DNA from: Nannobrachium achirus
Taxonomy: Eukaryota; Chordata; Actinopteri; Myctophiformes; Myctophidae
Assembly: GCA_963921795.1 (NCBI GenBank)
Contig: OY997641.1
Location: forward strand, 73,581,272-73,645,271
Direction of reading: 5' to 3'
Length of the DNA stretch: 64,000 nucleotides
Part shown: positions 61,755 through 64,000 of the stretch, piece by piece
How positions within the stretch are numbered: position 1 is the first letter of the stretch
How the letters are laid out: each line of letters opens with the position of its first letter
Translations under genes and position numbers: made by a program
The notes under the pieces: generated by a model
The model's input: only the letters and a program-made list of their open reading frames with translations
Database searches by the model: none
What the model was told of the DNA's origin: nothing

Positions 61755-62129
61755 CTATACAGTGCATGCAGAACTCTGCTTCGTTAAAGCAAAACAATAA
61801 TGACAGTCTTTGAAGACACAGCGCACAGTTTCCTTTTTCTCAAGATGAACTCCGAGATGTTTGAAATAATCCTTTTCGTTGGAAAGAGTAGAACTGCAAT
61901 GTTCACACTTGAAACAAATGCTCTCGGTCGTTGACTTGTTTACTTGTTGACTTGTTGAATGTTTCCTTGACAAGTGTGACTTGAGGGCACCCCATGTTTT
62001 GAAGGAGCAGGGGCAATCACAATGTAAACAGTGAAGAACTTCACTGTGGCCGTGTCTTAATCTATAGTGCTTCATAAGTTCCTTAGCTTCTGGCCCAACA
62101 AAAGAACATATCTTGCATATCCACCCCAT
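61755..62129 (-). pseudogene. Truncated teleost C2H2 finger exon
   Basis: 124 residues from ATG at 62129. Finger 1 is CKICSFVGPEAKELMKHYRL with RH following, finger 2 lies in LHCLHCDCPCSFKTWGALKS, finger 3 is FKCEHCSSTLSNEKDYFKHL. The run SFKTWGALKSHLSRKH and a following VRCVFKDC are hallmarks of a large fish-specific finger family. After KDCHY the expected fourth finger is replaced by CFALTKQSSACTV and a stop, so the exon appears cut there. DNA or RNA binding is likely for family members; this copy may be dead. Confidence 0.7.
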
Positions 62130-62146
62130 GACGCCCAGTTTGTAGT

Positions 62147-62285
62147 CAGGATGTTGTGTGCTGGTGAGTCAGACCGCAGGATGTTGTGTGCTGGTGAGTC
62201 AGACCTCAATGGTCAGGATGTCGTGTGCTGGTCAGTCAGACCTCAATGGTCAGGATGTCGTGTGGTGGTCAGTCAGACCTCAAAA
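62147..62285. repeat. 30-37-bp minisatellite
   Basis: CAGGATGTTGTGTGCTGGTG-like units start at 62147, 62177, 62214 and 62251. It lies just upstream (in gene sense) of the C2H2 exon. Confidence 0.9.
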
Positions 62286-62370
62286 GTAAGGGGAAAAAAA
62301 TGTAAAAATGGGGAATTGTATTGGATTTATGACTGACAGGCCTTTAATTTGGCTTTACGTTACTTTAACG

Positions 62371-63870
62371 GTTGTGTTGGTGTGTGCTAGGCTTCTACCT
62401 GTCTCTGGGGACTTAGGGCACACAGGAAGACCGACTGGGTGGGGTGGTGGTGTCCTGTCTCTGCGAGGACCACAGGGAGACCGATTGGCTGGTTGTCAGC
62501 GATCTGGGAGAACAGAGTAAAATCATATATACTTCGTTAAACCTCATGACATTTGGCCAAATAGTTTTGAACACAGTAAGTGGTTCTCAAAGAGGATTCC
62601 CACTGAGGACTCTGTGGGTTCCTTAGATGGTCTAAATTGTTCCATACAAGTCTGTAACTCTGACAAGTGTTCAAATGGAACCAAATGAACCCTAAAATGT
62701 CCCTTTGGTTATGTGCAACTTCAAAGCCTAAAAGCCAAACAGATGTAATTTCGTGACAGCCCTACATTAAAGTCAAACGGTTGTGTTAGTGTGTGCTCGG
62801 CTTCTGTTCTACAGTACCTGTCTTTGGTGAATGACCACGGAGAGCGAACCACGGAGAGCGACTGCAGGCTTGGGTGGGGTGTCCTGTCTCTGCCGGGACC
62901 ACAGGGAGACCGAGTGGCTGGTTGTCAGCGATCTGGGAGAACAGAGTAAAATCATACATACTTCGTTAAACCTCATGACATTTGGCCAAATAGTTTTGAA
63001 CACAGTATAGTGGTTCTCAAAGAGGATTCCCACCGAGGACTCTGTGGGTTCCTTAGATGGTCTAAATTGTTCCATACAAGTCTGTAACTCTGACAAGTGT
63101 TCAAATGGAACCAAATGAACCCTAAAATGTCCCTTTGGTTATGTGCAACTTCAAAGCCTAAAAGCCAAACAGATGTAATTTCGTGACAGCCCTACATTAA
63201 AGTCAAACGGTTGTGTTAGTGTGTGCTCGGCTTCTGTTCTACAGTACCTGTCTTTGGTGAATGACCACGGAGAGCGAACCACGGAGAGCGACTGCAGGCT
63301 TGGGTGGGGTGTCCTGTCTCTGCCGGGACCACAGGGAGACCGAGTGGCTGGTTGTCAGCGATCTGGGAGAACAGAGTAAAATCATACATACTTCGTTAAA
63401 CCTCATGACATTTGGCCAAATAGTTTTGAACACAGTATAGTGGTTCTCAAAGAGGATTCCCACCGAGGACTCTGTGGGTTCCTTAGATGGTCTAAATTGT
63501 TCCATACAAGTCTGTAACTCTGACAAGTGTTCAAATGGAACCAAATGAACCCTAAAATGTCCCTTTGGTTATGTGCAACTTCAAAGCCTAAAAGCCAAAC
63601 AGATGTAATTTCGTGACAGCCCTACATTAAAGTCAAACGGGTGTGTTAGTGTGTGCTAGGCTTCTGTTCTACAGTACCCCTCTCTGGTGACTGACCACGG
63701 AGAGCGACTGCAGGCTTGGGTGGTGTCCTGTCTCTGCCGGGACCACAGGGAGACCGATAGGGTGGGCGATGTGGGCGATCTGGGAGAACAGAGTAAAATC
63801 ATACATACTTCGTTAAACCTCATGACTGGCCATTCTGGGCAGTTGAACACAAGGGTGAGAAAAGGACTAA
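62371..63870. repeat. 430-bp tandem repeat, four units
   Basis: GTTGTGTTAGTGTGTGCT-type starts lie near 62371, 62780, 63210 and 63640. The second and third units look identical by eye, including a 101-residue ORF on the minus strand. The first unit is more diverged and the last is partial. Identity of two full units points to a very recent duplication. The ORF is not called as a gene. Confidence 0.92.
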
Positions 63871-64000
63871 AGCACTAAACTAGGCAGGCTTCATATGAAA
63901 AGGTTTGAGCAACATAGTAGTCTCTCAACAGACTAACTGAGCTCCATTTAAGTGAAAAGGACCTTTTCTTTGACGATGGCTGGCCAGATTGCTGACATAG

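Noticed and set aside
62809..63544. Two identical 101-residue minus-strand ORFs
   Set aside because: Identity follows from the identical 430-bp tandem units; the more diverged first unit does not keep the frame.

Overview
The window looks like a repeat-laden stretch of a teleost fish genome. The evidence is a V-SINE-type SINE, TTAA-flanked and hAT-type MITEs, long (CA)n tracts, a fish-style C2H2 zinc-finger cluster with small phase-1 exons, a CR1/L2/Jockey-group LINE and a young Gypsy LTR element. I see no rRNA, no functional tRNA gene, no CRISPR array and no bacterial-type operon. Most DNA here is mobile or satellite DNA, with host-gene exons between.

Bases 1-21586 (right boundary clear, left boundary outside the window) look like the 5' part of a piggyBac-like element read on the minus strand. 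It has a TTAACTCA terminus, a TATA box, an acidic first exon (20330-20861) and two small phase-1 exons (9741-9809, 9318-9383). Its introns are filled with a 146-bp satellite, an 8.96-kb hAT-ended non-coding element (10822-19781, 8-bp target duplication), and a giant imperfect palindrome (1383-8344) of nested tandem repeats. Bases 1-1068 and 9889-10956 are almost identical, so tandem duplication or haplotype-duplicated assembly must be considered.

At 21587-24495 a BED-finger hAT transposase gene (minus strand) is broken twice. The piggyBac-like end enters its C-terminal half, and a 1358-bp non-autonomous hAT (21998-23355) sits inside it with a perfect 8-bp target duplication.

From 24496 to 44930 lies a partly duplicated C2H2 zinc-finger region. 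Copy 1 has exons 1-2 and a fingerless exon 3. Copy 2 has 4 fingers but lost its exon-2 splice donor. Copy 3 has 8 fingers but no neighbouring exon 1. A second zinc-finger first exon (35610-35832) sits behind an NRF1/ETS promoter. Differences between the duplicated blocks show directly where later transposons landed (40943-41601, 43505-44491). A LINE (36262-38763) lies between the blocks.

From 44930 to 50500 there is mixed unique sequence and MITEs, with well-formed minus-strand exons of an unidentified gene (47776-48732 and perhaps 49100-49252). Bases 50576-58357 are a near-intact Gypsy element (minus strand) whose LTRs differ at one site by eye and whose pol has one in-frame stop. From 58358 to the end there are satellites, a truncated teleost C2H2 exon (61755-62129, minus) and a 430-bp tandem repeat.

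The genes do not form an operon or pathway. The structure of interest is the layering of elements, the large inverted repeats, a dispersed hairpin motif around AGATCT, and tandemly copied splice donors at two zinc-finger first exons.
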